A stretch of 64,000 nt of DNA, from contig NZ_SGWE01000004.1 of NCBI RefSeq assembly GCF_013337115.1, positions 2,983,501 to 3,047,500 on the forward strand, read 5' to 3'. The translations under genes were made by a program, and so were the position numbers. Numbering within the stretch: position 1 is the first letter of the stretch; each line of letters opens with the position of its first letter. The notes beneath the pieces were generated by a model. That model was not told the origin of the DNA, searched no databases, and saw nothing but the letters and a program-made list of their open reading frames with translations. Source of the DNA: Deinococcus sp. JMULE3 (GTDB lineage Bacteria; Deinococcota; Deinococci; Deinococcales; Deinococcaceae). This document shows, in pieces, positions 1-9,085 of the stretch.

Positions 1-1
1 G

Positions 2-391
2 CTGGAAGTGCCGATCGCCGAGGAGAGCAACCCCACCCTGGCGGACCAGGAGGAGACCATCAACGTGCACGGCCGGATCACGCCCATCCGCGTGGTGAAT
101 GGCAAGGACATGACGGCCAGCATCAAGACGCTGGGCGGCATCGACGACCCGGTGGTCAAGCGGCTGATCACGAAGGGCATGAGCATCAGCCCGAACAACC
201 GCGAGCGGATCGTCTGGGTGTACCCCGACGGCTTCGCGCTGCTCGCCACGGTGAATATCGGCGCGCCCACCCGGCAGGCCGCCCCCGCGGGCAGCCAGCG
301 GGTGATGGTCAGCGCGAACCTGTCGGGCGGCCTGTACTGGGCGAACCTGAACGACACCACGCCCGAGTGGAAGCCGGTCAACGGCAACTGA
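2..391 (+). CDS. Phage tail-tube-like protein, 5' end possibly outside window
   Basis: The frame is open from the window edge to a TGA at 389-391, about 129 residues visible; the real start (the GTG at 8 or something upstream) cannot be fixed. I saw no catalytic motif. Position is the main clue: it lies just before a small phage gene, a tail-assembly chaperone pair and a tape measure, where siphovirus genomes carry the major tail (tube) protein. The sequence is rich in beta-type residues, as tube proteins are. Function is an inference from gene order. Confidence 0.5.
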   Translation: MEVPIAEESNPTLADQEETINVHGRITPIRVVNGKDMTASIKTLGGIDDPVVKRLITKGMSISPNNRERIVWVYPDGFALLATVNIGAPTRQAAPAGSQRVMVSANLSGGLYWANLNDTTPEWKPVNGN

Positions 392-412
392 GCCCCTGAA
401 GGGAGGTGAGCC

Positions 413-685
413 ATGCAGGAACCACTGATCGTGCTGGGGGAGCGTGGCCGCCTCCCCCAGCTGGCCCTGCTGGGCTGCACCATCTTCGAGGACCGCATCG
501 AGGCGAAGGGATTCATCCTGTACGCACCGCTGAAGCGGGGGCGCACGCTGGCCCGCATGCAGAAAGCCGCGCACGGCTGGACGGTGCCGCGTGGCGCCCT
601 GCTGGCCCGCGCCCCACGCCTCCCGGACCCGCAGGTCAGCCTGCACGCGAGCCTGACCCTACCCATCGCCCGAAGGGGACGCTGA
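413..685 (+). CDS. Small phage protein of unknown function
   Basis: 90 residues, ATG at 413 preceded by a good Shine-Dalgarno (GGGAGGTGA). No recognised domain. Its TGA overlaps the ATG of the tail-assembly chaperone at 685, so the two are translationally coupled. It lies between the tail-tube-like gene and the chaperone, suggesting a minor tail or assembly role. Confidence 0.6.
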   Translation: MQEPLIVLGERGRLPQLALLGCTIFEDRIEAKGFILYAPLKRGRTLARMQKAAHGWTVPRGALLARAPRLPDPQVSLHASLTLPIARRGR

Positions 686-1125
686 TGGATTTCCAACACC
701 AACAAGAGAGACATATTGCCCGTATGGCCGCGCCAGAAGCGGCTCTTGGAGAACCCAACCCCGAGTACTGTGACGCCTTCGGACCGCTCCTCGTGCCCTA
801 TTTGGCGCCCAGCTGGCGGGAACTGGGCCTCGTGCGCAGCCTCGGCCAGCTCGATACAGACACGCAGGCGCAGGTGATCTACACCCTGCTGGCCCGCCGC
901 CTGCCGGACCTGACGTTCGACGAGTTCCTGGACCTGACCGCCCCGGAGCACTTCAGCCCGTGGTGGCAGGCCACCCGTGCGCCGGTCCCGCCGGATCAGG
1001 AGGGGGGCGATAGTGGCCCCCCTTCGACTGGGCGGGTGCCCTCGCGGCTCTCGCCCTGGCGTGCCCGGCTGTCCGGTGGATCGACGCGCCCCTCGACCGC
1101 GTCCAACATGCCCTCGCCACCCTGA
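685..1125 (+). CDS. Tail assembly chaperone, zero-frame product (G-like)
   Basis: 146 residues from ATG 685, which overlaps the previous stop. The first ~110 residues look like a folded acidic domain; after about position 1020 the zero frame turns into Pro/Ser/Arg-rich sequence typical of an out-of-frame shadow, while the -1 frame becomes protein-like. In siphoviruses a gene just before the tape measure makes a short chaperone and, by -1 frameshifting, a longer one (lambda gpG/gpGT). The gene order and C-run at 1017-1022 fit that arrangement. The short product should end at 1125. Confidence 0.65.
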   Translation: MDFQHQQERHIARMAAPEAALGEPNPEYCDAFGPLLVPYLAPSWRELGLVRSLGQLDTDTQAQVIYTLLARRLPDLTFDEFLDLTAPEHFSPWWQATRAPVPPDQEGGDSGPPSTGRVPSRLSPWRARLSGGSTRPSTASNMPSPP

Positions 1126-1424
1126 CTGCCGGGGAGCAGCGCCAGTGGCAGCGGCAGGTCTGGGCGGGCGCGATTGCCTGGGGCGCGGAAGCACCGAAGG
1201 ACCTGAACAGTCGAATCCTCCCGGATTTCATGGACCGCACCCGCCCTGCGATGCCTCGGGCTGTGCCGTACCCCGTCCCGCGCGACGTGGCGGCCGGACT
1301 GGGTGAAGCCATGAGGGCAGGCCTCCTGCAGGGCCCCGTGTGGACGTCCTGGCCCGCCGCGCGAGACGGCCGCCCACTCATTCAGGTGTGGGACGGGATC
1401 GCTCTGGCGGGAGGGCTGGGGTGA
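1014..1424 (+). CDS. Tail assembly chaperone, -1 frame extension (T-like)
   Basis: This frame opens after a TAG at 1011-1013 and runs to TGA 1422-1424 with no convincing start codon or Shine-Dalgarno at its beginning. From 1023 it encodes about 133 residues beginning FDWAGALAALALA, with Trp-rich helical sequence and the GC-rich third positions of real genes here. Joined to the upstream frame at 1022 it gives one protein of about 246 residues. It is most simply read as the T domain of a GT-type chaperone that bridges the tube protein and the tape measure. Confidence 0.65.
   Translation, partial: WPPFDWAGALAALALACPAVRWIDAPLDRVQHALATLTAGEQRQWQRQVWAGAIAWGAEAPKDLNSRILPDFMDRTRPAMPRAVPYPVPRDVAAGLGEAMRAGLLQGPVWTSWPAARDGRPLIQVWDGIALAGGLG
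1017..1023 (+). promoter_or_regulatory. Probable -1 ribosomal frameshift site
   Basis: The heptamer CCCCCCT is read CCC-CCT in the upstream frame. A one-base backward slip gives CCC-CCC and continues in the frame open to 1424. A stop at 1011 in the -1 frame means the slip must occur after it, which places the event at this C-run. A G6 run lies just upstream (1002-1007). Confidence 0.6.
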
Positions 1425-1433
1425 GGCAAAGGT

Positions 1434-1457
1434 GCCGCCTCTGGTAACAGAGGCGGC
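1434..1457. terminator. Perfect hairpin after the tail-chaperone gene
   Basis: A 10-bp perfect stem (1434-1443 with 1448-1457) closes a GTAA tetraloop, a GNRA-type loop, 9 nt after the chaperone stop. There is no strong T-run on either side. It lies between the late operon and the 3' end of the opposing gene at 1512 and may work for both directions. Confidence 0.5.
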
Positions 1458-1511
1458 TCAAGGGATTGACTGTTCAGGAGGTCTGGAGCCAGTGTCGACC
1501 TGCCGCCTTGC

Positions 1512-1868
1512 TTATTTCTTATTTTTGTACCAGTAATGCAGTGTGTCCTTCCTGTTGAATTCGATGGCGTAGGTGACTCGGTAAATAATGAGATAGCCAA
1601 ATGGAATTGGCAGTAAGTAGTTTAAATTACGCAAGCTGATTAATATATAGAAGGCACATGCTAAAACGATTAATGTGCAGGCGATTACGAATAGCGCGTC
1701 GAGCAATGGGAGCGGAACTGTGACTGTATTTCGTGGAGGTCTATAGTAAAAGCCATGTACTCTGGCATTGTATCCCATTCTCTGGGCGCTAAGAATGCCG
1801 CAAATAACTATAATAAAATAAGCAAAACCTTGCCAGAAGCCGAATTCCCCACCGGGATTGATGAGCAT
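1512..1868 (-). CDS. Membrane protein, probable prophage moron
   Basis: 118 residues with three hydrophobic segments (about residues 10-27, 54-72 and 75-96) and a basic tail ending YKNKK. It is transcribed against the late operon, between the tail chaperone and the tape measure, and is clearly richer in A+T than its neighbours. ATG 1868 lies 6 nt after a TAGAAT box, so it should have its own leaderless transcript. This fits a moron: a gene added to a phage and expressed from the prophage. No family recognised; exclusion or host-fitness roles are typical of such genes but unproven here. Confidence 0.6.
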   Translation of the reverse strand: MLINPGGEFGFWQGFAYFIIVICGILSAQRMGYNARVHGFYYRPPRNTVTVPLPLLDALFVIACTLIVLACAFYILISLRNLNYLLPIPFGYLIIYRVTYAIEFNRKDTLHYWYKNKK

Positions 1869-1874
1869 TTCTTG

Positions 1875-1880
1875 ATTCTA
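1875..1880 (-). promoter_or_regulatory. Leaderless -10 box of the 1512-1868 gene
   Basis: TAGAAT on the minus strand, 6 nt before ATG 1868. It matches TANNNT with the spacing seen at many genes in this window. No clear -35 box. Confidence 0.5.
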
Positions 1881-1945
1881 AACGACCAAGGCGTAAAACC
1901 GCACGACACATGAGCTGAAAAATGTCCCCCAAAGAGCCCAGACCT

Positions 1946-1966
1946 CCGCCCCCAGTGGGCGGTTTT
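1946..1966 (+). terminator. CCGCCC hairpin with T4 before the tape measure
   Basis: CCGCCC (1946-1951) pairs with GGGCGG (1957-1962), followed by TTTT, about 14 nt before the Shine-Dalgarno of the tape measure. Similar hairpins precede the genes at 9086 and 14424. Confidence 0.5.
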
Positions 1967-1994
1967 CCATTCCCCTTTCCGGAGGTGAACCCCC

Positions 1995-4900
1995 ATGACG
2001 AACCCCACGAGCATCGGCGATCTGGTCCTCTCGCCGGCCCTGGACGAGTCCCGCTTCTGGGCTGACTTCGCCCGCCTGCAGCAGCAGGTGGAACGCGAGG
2101 GTGTGAAGCTCCACGTGGATGACCGGGCCGCGCTGTCTGCCACGGACCGCGTGAAGAAAGACCTGGAAGCCCTGGGCAGCCTGACTGGCAAGCAGGCGAA
2201 CGAGCAGGCCCGCGCCGCGAAGGTGCTGGGCGCCCAGTATCAGGCCAGCGCGAAGGCCCTTCAGGAACAGAACGCGGCTGTCGTGGCGGGGTACCGCAGC
2301 CAGACTGCTGCGAGCCGGGCCGAGGTCGCCGCAGCCCAGGAGCGCGCCGCGCGCATCCGGGAACAGCAGGCTCAGATGCGCCTGACGTCCCAGCTGGCCG
2401 CCCAGGCCCGCCGTGAGGAAGAGCAGCGCTACGCGGCCAGCATCAACGCCCTGAACAACGAGCAGCGCGCGTACCGGAACCTCTGGCAGTCCCGTCAGCT
2501 CAGTGACGACCAGGTCATCGAAGCGCAGCGCCGTATTCACGCTCAGGCGCTGCTGCAAGCCCAGGCCGTGGACAAGCAGAGCGACGCCTACCGCCGGCTG
2601 ACCCAGGTGGCCGCCGCCGCTCAGCGGACCATGGACAGCGCCCAGGGCATCAACACACCCGGTGGGTTCGGGGCGGGCGTCACGCAGGGCATCCTGCAAG
2701 CCCTGGGGAACCTGGGTCCCTTCGGTCAGCTGCTCGAGCAGATCATCAGCAGTGGCATGCAGGCCGCTGAGCAGGCCGCCCAGGAAGGCGCACGGGACGT
2801 GGCGCGCAACGCCGGGGAGGGTCTGAAGTCCGGTCTCGCCGCAGAGGCCGTGAAGGTTCGTCAGGCGGCCGTGAATCTCGCCGATCAGGTGCAGGGCGGC
2901 GCGGAGGACGCGCTGGACATCCATAGCCCCAGCCGCGTGATGCGCCGCGTGGGCGCGTTCGCCGGGGACGGCCTGCGGGACGGGCTGCTCAGCAAACGCG
3001 CCGAGGTGGCCGCCGCCGCGAAGACCCTCGCCAACACCGTGGAACAGAACGCCACGCCCACCCTGGCCCTCGTGTCCGGCGGCGGGATGGGCGGCGCGGC
3101 CCTCCCGGGGGTTGCCGTTCTGCCGTCCGCGCAGGCGAACCTGCGAGGCGTCGCCATGCAGGCTGCACTGACGACCGCCGCGCTGGGCGGCACGGCCCTT
3201 GCCGCCGGGGCGGTCAGTGTCGCTCTTGTGAACGGCACCCAGAAGGCTGCCGCGTACCAGCAGGGGCTCGCGGAGATCAGCACCCTCACGAACAAGATGC
3301 CCGCAGACCTGGACGAGCTGGGCCGCCGGATGCTGAAACTCAGCGTGGAGACCCGCAAGTCCTTCGCGGACCTGAAACTCGGATACGAGGAAATCCTGGG
3401 CGCCAGCGTGAAAGGGACCGACAGTGAACCCGTTGCGCTGAAGTTCCTGGAACGCAGCGCCCAGCTGGCGAAGGTCACCCGCGAGGAGACCAGGACGGCC
3501 GCGAACGCGCTGACCAGCATCCTGAACGCGTACGAACTGGACGCCGGTCAGGCCAGCAAGGTCACGGACATGCTCTGGGCCAGCATCAGCGCGGGCAAGG
3601 TGCGCCTCGGCGAGATCGCCGGAAGTCTGGGCGCCGTGGCCGGTCAGGCCAAGAGTCTGGGCGTGCCACTTGAAGAACTGCTGGGCGCCATGGCGCTCCT
3701 CACCACGCGCGGCATCCCCGCCAGCACGGCTCTGGAGTACATCCGCTCGGCCCTGACGAACGTGCAGAAACCCAGCAAGGAAGCCCGTGACCTCGCCAGG
3801 AGCCTGGGCATCGAGTTCAGTGCCACGAGCCTCAAGAGCCTGGGTCTCGTGAAGTTCCTTGATCAGCTGGGCCGCGGCGTCGGGGACAACAGCGAAGCGC
3901 TCGCCACACTCATCGGTGACGTGGGCGGCCTGCAAGCGGTGATCGGCCTGCTGAATGGCGGCCTGGACGACACGGACGGGATTCTCAGCAAGGTCACGGA
4001 CAGCACCGGTGAACTGGACCGCGCCACGGCCAAGCTCAAGGGCACCGCGCAGGACAACGTGGGCGAGTTCAACGCCGCGTGGGAACGGACGCAGATCCTC
4101 TTCAACGGCAGCCTGCTGAGCGGATTCACGGGTCTGCTGGAGAAGGGAGTCAATCCCCTCCTGATCAAGCTGGGCGATCTGAAAGAGGCGATGAACAACG
4201 TCGACACTCCTGCCGAGATGCACGCGACCCTGCAGATCACCGCGAAGGATGACGGCACCACCGCGATCCTGAAGTTCCTGCTGGGCGCCGGGCAGGAAGT
4301 CGAGAAGGCACTCGACCCCAAGAACAACCCGGCGCTGCGCGCAGCGGCGTTCATCGTGGCCCGTACCGGCCTGGCTGGCGGTGCAGGGGAGGGTGCCACG
4401 AACGATGCGGACCTCGTGCTGCGGCGCATCCAGCCACAGGTGGGCGAGGGGCCGCTCCTGCCGGGGCAGCAGCGCGCGGTGCAGCAGGCCACGGACGGCA
4501 TTGTCCAGGCCCTCGGGCTGGCCGGGAAAACCATCCTGAACGAGTTCGGGGTGAGCGGGAAGGACTACCACCACGACGGTGCCGTGCGGGCGGACGCGAC
4601 CCACAACGGCATCGATTTCGGCGCGGCGCGCGGCACGCCGATCCTCGCGCCGTTCGCTGGGCAGATCAGCACCCGCCAGGACGCGAAGAACGGCAAGGTG
4701 TTCGAACTCGTGGACGCCCTCGGGAACAAGCTGGTCGGCATTCACCTCGACCAGTTCGACGCAGGCGTGCAGGAGGCGCTGCGCAAGGGTGGCGGAAAGG
4801 CCCTGATCCTGAGGGGGCAGCAGATCGGCACCGTCGGCAACACTGGCACCACGGCGGGCAGCGCGCCGCACCTGCACCTGATGGGCTACCGCGCGGGCAG

Positions 4901-7900
4901 CAGCACACCCGTGGACGCCCGGACCATCGGGTACGCGGGGCTGACGGGCTCCGTGCGGCCAGCTCCGGCACTGAACACGTCCGGCACGGCTGCTGGCTTC
5001 GCCGCGAAGCCGTTCGAGTCGTACGTGAAGGAAGCGCAGCGCCTGACCGACGCCGTCGCGAAATACGCGCCGGGTGGCGCGGCTCCGAACGCGGACCGCT
5101 GGCGGGCGGCCACCGCGCAACTCGACAAGTTCCGGGACAGCAACGATCTGGCCGCCCAGGCGGTGCAGTGGGTCGGGCTGGAAACAGGCAAGTCGAAGAC
5201 GGCGGTGTCGGAGTACGACCAGACCTTCGACAAGCTCAAGGGCCAGCTCGACATCACGGCCAGCCTGGACAACCTGGGCCGCCCCGCGGCGGACATCACG
5301 TCCCGCCTCGACACCATCCGGCAGCAGGCCTTGGCAGGAGCTGAGGCCGAGAAGAAGCGCTGGGGCGAGACCGCGAAGTACAAGGCCCTCCTCGACCTCG
5401 CCGGGGACGCCGCGAAGAAACTGGAACAGGTCCGGGGCCGCAAGGCCGACCTCACGCCCCTCCAGCGTGAACAGCAGCAGCAGCAGGACGCCGTCGCGCA
5501 GCAGCGCATGGAGGCCAGCCTCCGGAAGGCCAGCGGCCAGCGTCTCCAGCAGCTGGTCGACGGTGGGGTCACGCCGGAGGTCAGCCTCGCGAAGTGGCAG
5601 GCGGCCCAGGCGGAGATCAAACGCCGCCAGGACGCCCAGGACAAGGACGACAGGAAGCGGGAAGAGGACCGCAAGGTGGCGGGGCAGAACCGCCTCGCCG
5701 CGGAGCGCGCCCTGGCCGACGGGCAGTTCGAACTGGCGGACCGCGCCGCCGGGCTGGTCCTGAAGACTTACGACCGGCAGGTCAAAGGCGCTGGGGGCAG
5801 CGCGGCCGCACGCCTCGACATCGAGGAGCGGCTGGGCGCGGACGTCCTCGCGGCCCGGGAGACCCAGGCCCGCGTGGCAGCCCAGCAGGAGAAGACCCGC
5901 CTGGAACGCGAGCGCAACACGGCCGTCAACGCCACCGGGCTGACCCTGACCCAGCGGCAGAAACTCTGGAACCAGTACGGCGACAAGATCCGGCAGGTGG
6001 ACGCGGATCTGGCCGAGACGCTCGTCGGCATTCAGGACGACGCCACCCGGCAGCTGGCCGATCTCCAGCAGAAGGCCTTCAGTGAGGAGAACGTCGGTAA
6101 GGCGGAGGCGTACGCGGACCGGCTGCGGGCCACGATCGCCAGTCTGCCCGGGCGGGACGAGGAGGGCCTGATCACCGTGTACGGCGAGGCCCGCGCGGCC
6201 CGTGATCAGGACCTCCTGAAGGCGGTGTACGAGGAGTGGGAACGTCGCCGCCTGGACGAGGAGGAAGCGCAGCGCGTCATCTTCGAGATGCAGGCCCAGG
6301 CGAACACGGCCCTGGCCGAAGGGGCCAGGAAGGTCGCTGACGAACTGGCCGCCGCTGGCGACTCGGCCGGCGCCCTCGCTACCCTGGAAACAGCACTGGA
6401 CGGTGTGATGGACGCGGCCGGGCGGGGCGAGGACGCCGCGGACGCCATCAACCTGCTGACCGATGCGATCAACACCCTCACCGGGAACGCCACCCTGACC
6501 GACGAGTTCAACACCTTCGTCGCCGGGCTGTCCGGCACGATCGACGAACAGATCAGTCAGGTATTGGCCCGCCTCGAGGAGGTCACCGACCCGGCCATGC
6601 GCGCCAGGCTGCAGGGGCTCCTCAAGGACCTGCGCGCAGATCTGCCCAGGTTCGTGGACCCGTACACGGCGGGCTACGTGCCCGGCACCAACGGGTTCGT
6701 GAACTCTGGTGACGCCCCCGACCTTGAGGAAGTGGCGAAAGCCCGTGACCTGGGCACGCTGCTGGACGAGACGACCGACCCCACCCAGGTGCAGGCCCTG
6801 ATGGGTGAAGTCGTGGATCTGCTGGCCAGCGAGATCGGGCAGCGCTTACCGGACACCATCCGCACCGGGCTGGAGGAGAGCGTCAAGGGCGCCCAGGGAT
6901 ACCTGGATGCCCTGGCTCAAATCACCGAAGACGGCATCGTCGATGGCTGGGAACGCGCCGGGAAGGTGGCGCTGCAGAACCCGACTCCGGAGAACCGCTT
7001 TTCGGACTTCAGTACCCGGATCTTCTCCATGGGCGCGGCTGGCCTGAGTGACCCCACCCAGTACGACGCGCTGACCAGTTCGCTGCAGCAGGCCCGGGCC
7101 GCCAGCCAGCTGACCGAGGCGGACCTGCAGAACCTGCTGGCCCTGATCGAGGAGCTGCGCAACCCGAAGACTCCGGAGGTCGGGACGGCCTTCGACTTCG
7201 GGCAGTGGCAGGCCGACATCCAGACGCTGACCGATGACTTCGACGCTGGGCGCATGACCGCCGGCGAGTACTCGTCCGGTCTGCGGGACGCGGCCGTACA
7301 GCTGAACGAGCTGGCGGACGAAGCGGAGCGGATGGGGAACCTGAAGCTGGCCGGGCAGTTCCGGGAACTGGCAGGCAGCCTGCGGGCCATGAGCCCGGAG
7401 ATCGCGGGACTGCTCAAGGGTCTTGGGAAGGTGCAGGAGTACGCCGGGTACGTGCAGGACCTGGCGGGCGCGTTCAGCACCTTGGCCGAGGGCGTGGGGA
7501 ACGACGATCTGGCCGCGAACCTGAACGGCCTGGGCAACCTTGCCGGGAAGGTGGCGGCCCTGGCCGGGGACGTCATGCGGATCATCGCGAACCCGGCGGA
7601 CATCGGCGCGTGGGTGGGGGCGATCACGAAAATCGTGTCGGCCATCGGTGAGGCGCTGAACGGCCATCGGAAGGCGTACGAGCAGGCCGCGAAGATGCGC
7701 GAGGACTTCAACAAGCGCTTCACCCTCCTGAACGGGGACGACTTCGCGAAGACCACCGTCCGCAGCCGGGGCTGGCTCGCCGACACCTTCGGGGGCGGGC
7801 CCGAGGTGAAGCAGGTCGTGGACGAGTTCGGCTTGAAGATCGCGCAGGCCATCGAGGGCGGGGTGATGGGCGGCATCAAGAACGGCATGAAGCAGGCCCT

Positions 7901-8417
7901 GACCACCGGGGACTGGACGAACTTCCGCAACACCTTCCGCGAGAGCGCGTACAGCGGCGTGGTGGACGGGTTGATCGAGGCCATCTTCAACGACGCCCTG
8001 AAGGACATCCTGGCGCCGGGCATCAAGGCCCTCACGGACGCTGCAAAGACCCCGGGGACCGAGGATGACGCGGCGGCCGTGGCCGCCTTCGAGGCGGGGA
8101 TCGTGGCGGCAGAGCAGTTCCTCACCACCACCGGGCAGGCCATCCAGCCCAGCCTGGACCGCCTCCGGAACAACCTGGGCGTCACGACACCGGGTAGCAC
8201 GGGCGGGGTGGACATCACGGGCCTGAGCACCCTGCCGGAACCCATTCAGTTCGCGCTGGCCACGCCGCTGCTGGACGGGGTGCGCGTGCTGAAGGACGCG
8301 GCAGACATCCTCAAGGAAGGGGCCGTGATCATCCGCGACACCTTCAAGGACGGCGTGAAGGTCACCGTGCAGCAGGGCAGCAACAGCTACACGAGCACGA
8401 CCGGCGCGCTGGTATGA
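1995..8417 (+). CDS. Tail tape measure protein with M23 peptidase domain
   Basis: 2140 residues; ATG 1995 follows GGAGGTG. Tape measures set tail length and help DNA entry. An N-terminal Ala/Gln-rich coiled coil (~20-230) is followed by the common tape-measure motif HSPSRVMRRVG (~308), a hydrophobic stretch near 390-412 and a TP901-type core (~430-650). An M23 metallopeptidase domain spans ~855-975, with H870-x3-D874 and H959-L-H961, the family's zinc-binding residues; this suggests peptidoglycan cleavage during injection. Long helical regions fill the C-terminal half. The largest gene of the module, it comes right after the chaperone pair as expected. Confidence 0.93.
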   Translation: MTNPTSIGDLVLSPALDESRFWADFARLQQQVEREGVKLHVDDRAALSATDRVKKDLEALGSLTGKQANEQARAAKVLGAQYQASAKALQEQNAAVVAGYRSQTAASRAEVAAAQERAARIREQQAQMRLTSQLAAQARREEEQRYAASINALNNEQRAYRNLWQSRQLSDDQVIEAQRRIHAQALLQAQAVDKQSDAYRRLTQVAAAAQRTMDSAQGINTPGGFGAGVTQGILQALGNLGPFGQLLEQIISSGMQAAEQAAQEGARDVARNAGEGLKSGLAAEAVKVRQAAVNLADQVQGGAEDALDIHSPSRVMRRVGAFAGDGLRDGLLSKRAEVAAAAKTLANTVEQNATPTLALVSGGGMGGAALPGVAVLPSAQANLRGVAMQAALTTAALGGTALAAGAVSVALVNGTQKAAAYQQGLAEISTLTNKMPADLDELGRRMLKLSVETRKSFADLKLGYEEILGASVKGTDSEPVALKFLERSAQLAKVTREETRTAANALTSILNAYELDAGQASKVTDMLWASISAGKVRLGEIAGSLGAVAGQAKSLGVPLEELLGAMALLTTRGIPASTALEYIRSALTNVQKPSKEARDLARSLGIEFSATSLKSLGLVKFLDQLGRGVGDNSEALATLIGDVGGLQAVIGLLNGGLDDTDGILSKVTDSTGELDRATAKLKGTAQDNVGEFNAAWERTQILFNGSLLSGFTGLLEKGVNPLLIKLGDLKEAMNNVDTPAEMHATLQITAKDDGTTAILKFLLGAGQEVEKALDPKNNPALRAAAFIVARTGLAGGAGEGATNDADLVLRRIQPQVGEGPLLPGQQRAVQQATDGIVQALGLAGKTILNEFGVSGKDYHHDGAVRADATHNGIDFGAARGTPILAPFAGQISTRQDAKNGKVFELVDALGNKLVGIHLDQFDAGVQEALRKGGGKALILRGQQIGTVGNTGTTAGSAPHLHLMGYRAGSSTPVDARTIGYAGLTGSVRPAPALNTSGTAAGFAAKPFESYVKEAQRLTDAVAKYAPGGAAPNADRWRAATAQLDKFRDSNDLAAQAVQWVGLETGKSKTAVSEYDQTFDKLKGQLDITASLDNLGRPAADITSRLDTIRQQALAGAEAEKKRWGETAKYKALLDLAGDAAKKLEQVRGRKADLTPLQREQQQQQDAVAQQRMEASLRKASGQRLQQLVDGGVTPEVSLAKWQAAQAEIKRRQDAQDKDDRKREEDRKVAGQNRLAAERALADGQFELADRAAGLVLKTYDRQVKGAGGSAAARLDIEERLGADVLAARETQARVAAQQEKTRLERERNTAVNATGLTLTQRQKLWNQYGDKIRQVDADLAETLVGIQDDATRQLADLQQKAFSEENVGKAEAYADRLRATIASLPGRDEEGLITVYGEARAARDQDLLKAVYEEWERRRLDEEEAQRVIFEMQAQANTALAEGARKVADELAAAGDSAGALATLETALDGVMDAAGRGEDAADAINLLTDAINTLTGNATLTDEFNTFVAGLSGTIDEQISQVLARLEEVTDPAMRARLQGLLKDLRADLPRFVDPYTAGYVPGTNGFVNSGDAPDLEEVAKARDLGTLLDETTDPTQVQALMGEVVDLLASEIGQRLPDTIRTGLEESVKGAQGYLDALAQITEDGIVDGWERAGKVALQNPTPENRFSDFSTRIFSMGAAGLSDPTQYDALTSSLQQARAASQLTEADLQNLLALIEELRNPKTPEVGTAFDFGQWQADIQTLTDDFDAGRMTAGEYSSGLRDAAVQLNELADEAERMGNLKLAGQFRELAGSLRAMSPEIAGLLKGLGKVQEYAGYVQDLAGAFSTLAEGVGNDDLAANLNGLGNLAGKVAALAGDVMRIIANPADIGAWVGAITKIVSAIGEALNGHRKAYEQAAKMREDFNKRFTLLNGDDFAKTTVRSRGWLADTFGGGPEVKQVVDEFGLKIAQAIEGGVMGGIKNGMKQALTTGDWTNFRNTFRESAYSGVVDGLIEAIFNDALKDILAPGIKALTDAAKTPGTEDDAAAVAAFEAGIVAAEQFLTTTGQAIQPSLDRLRNNLGVTTPGSTGGVDITGLSTLPEPIQFALATPLLDGVRVLKDAADILKEGAVIIRDTFKDGVKVTVQQGSNSYTSTTGALV

Positions 8418-8454
8418 ATGCGCAATTGCGCGCGGCTGGCCGGTGCCGCTCCGC

Positions 8455-8460
8455 TATCGT
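8455..8460 (+). promoter_or_regulatory. Leaderless -10 box of the secreted moron
   Basis: TATCGT, 7 nt before ATG 8468. It supports 8468 over the in-frame upstream ATG at 8414, which would overlap the tape-measure stop. Confidence 0.5.
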
Positions 8461-8467
8461 GACGTTC

Positions 8468-9007
8468 ATGACGCGCCCCCTTGCCCTCTCTCTCGCCATG
8501 TTCAGTTCGGCGGCCCTCGCCGTGGCGTCGTCACCTCCCAAAGCATCGGTGCCCAGTTCGTCCGTGCCCACCCCGTCGGTGCGTTCTCAATTGCCGGCTG
8601 ACGGCAGCCCATTCCTGAAAGCGGGACAGGTGTGGCGACTGACTTCACCATTGGTGGCCTCAAGCAACATCAACGTATCGGCCGTGCAGAACGTGACCCC
8701 CAGCATCCTGGTGTTCCAACGAAAGGTCGGCGGGCTGGGCGTCGTCACCGACGAGATGCTCGCCAGTGACAGTGCAGCGCAGGGGGGGCCGTCCCTGATC
8801 CTGATGCAGATGGGCGTGATCAATAAGAAGGTCACGTCTCGGTGGTGTGTGATCCACCCGGCTCATCACCGCCTGAACGAACAGCAAGTGGGTCTGTTCC
8901 ATCAGGGGAGTCTGGATGACGCCGCTTTTCAGGCAGCTCGGGCAGAATGGCTACGGTCTGGCGTCCTGCCGGACTACCCGACCTGTACGCTGACGCGGGT
9001 GAAGTAA
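8468..9007 (+). CDS. Secreted protein between tape measure and hub genes, probable moron
   Basis: 179 residues from ATG 8468. Residues 1-19 form a signal peptide (MTRPLALSLAMFSSAALAV) followed by a Ser/Pro-rich segment to about residue 45. The mature part has two Cys near the C-terminal half and no recognised domain. A secreted protein with its own -10 box and a hairpin terminator (9044-9061) inside a tail operon is not a normal virion gene; it most likely modifies the lysogen's envelope or surroundings. ATG 8414 is possible but would put 18 residues before the signal peptide. Confidence 0.6.
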   Translation: MTRPLALSLAMFSSAALAVASSPPKASVPSSSVPTPSVRSQLPADGSPFLKAGQVWRLTSPLVASSNINVSAVQNVTPSILVFQRKVGGLGVVTDEMLASDSAAQGGPSLILMQMGVINKKVTSRWCVIHPAHHRLNEQQVGLFHQGSLDDAAFQAARAEWLRSGVLPDYPTCTLTRVK

Positions 9008-9043
9008 GCCTTATCAGTTGCACAACCGACTAGCCGTTACACG

Positions 9044-9061
9044 CCGCCCCGGCAGGGGCGG
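9044..9061 (+). terminator. CCGCCCC/GGGGCGG hairpin
   Basis: A perfect 7-bp stem (9044-9050 with 9055-9061) and a 4-nt loop, followed by TTGTTCATTTTC. It separates the secreted moron from the next tail gene and overlaps the latter's 5' leader. Confidence 0.6.
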
Positions 9062-9085
9062 TTGTTCATTTTCTGGAGGTGAAAC

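Noticed and set aside
1878..5120. 1080-codon open frame on the minus strand opposite the tape measure
   Set aside because: Antisense shadow of a high-GC gene: Arg/His/Gly/Ala-rich, no domain or ribosome site, and it lies fully opposite a clear tape measure.
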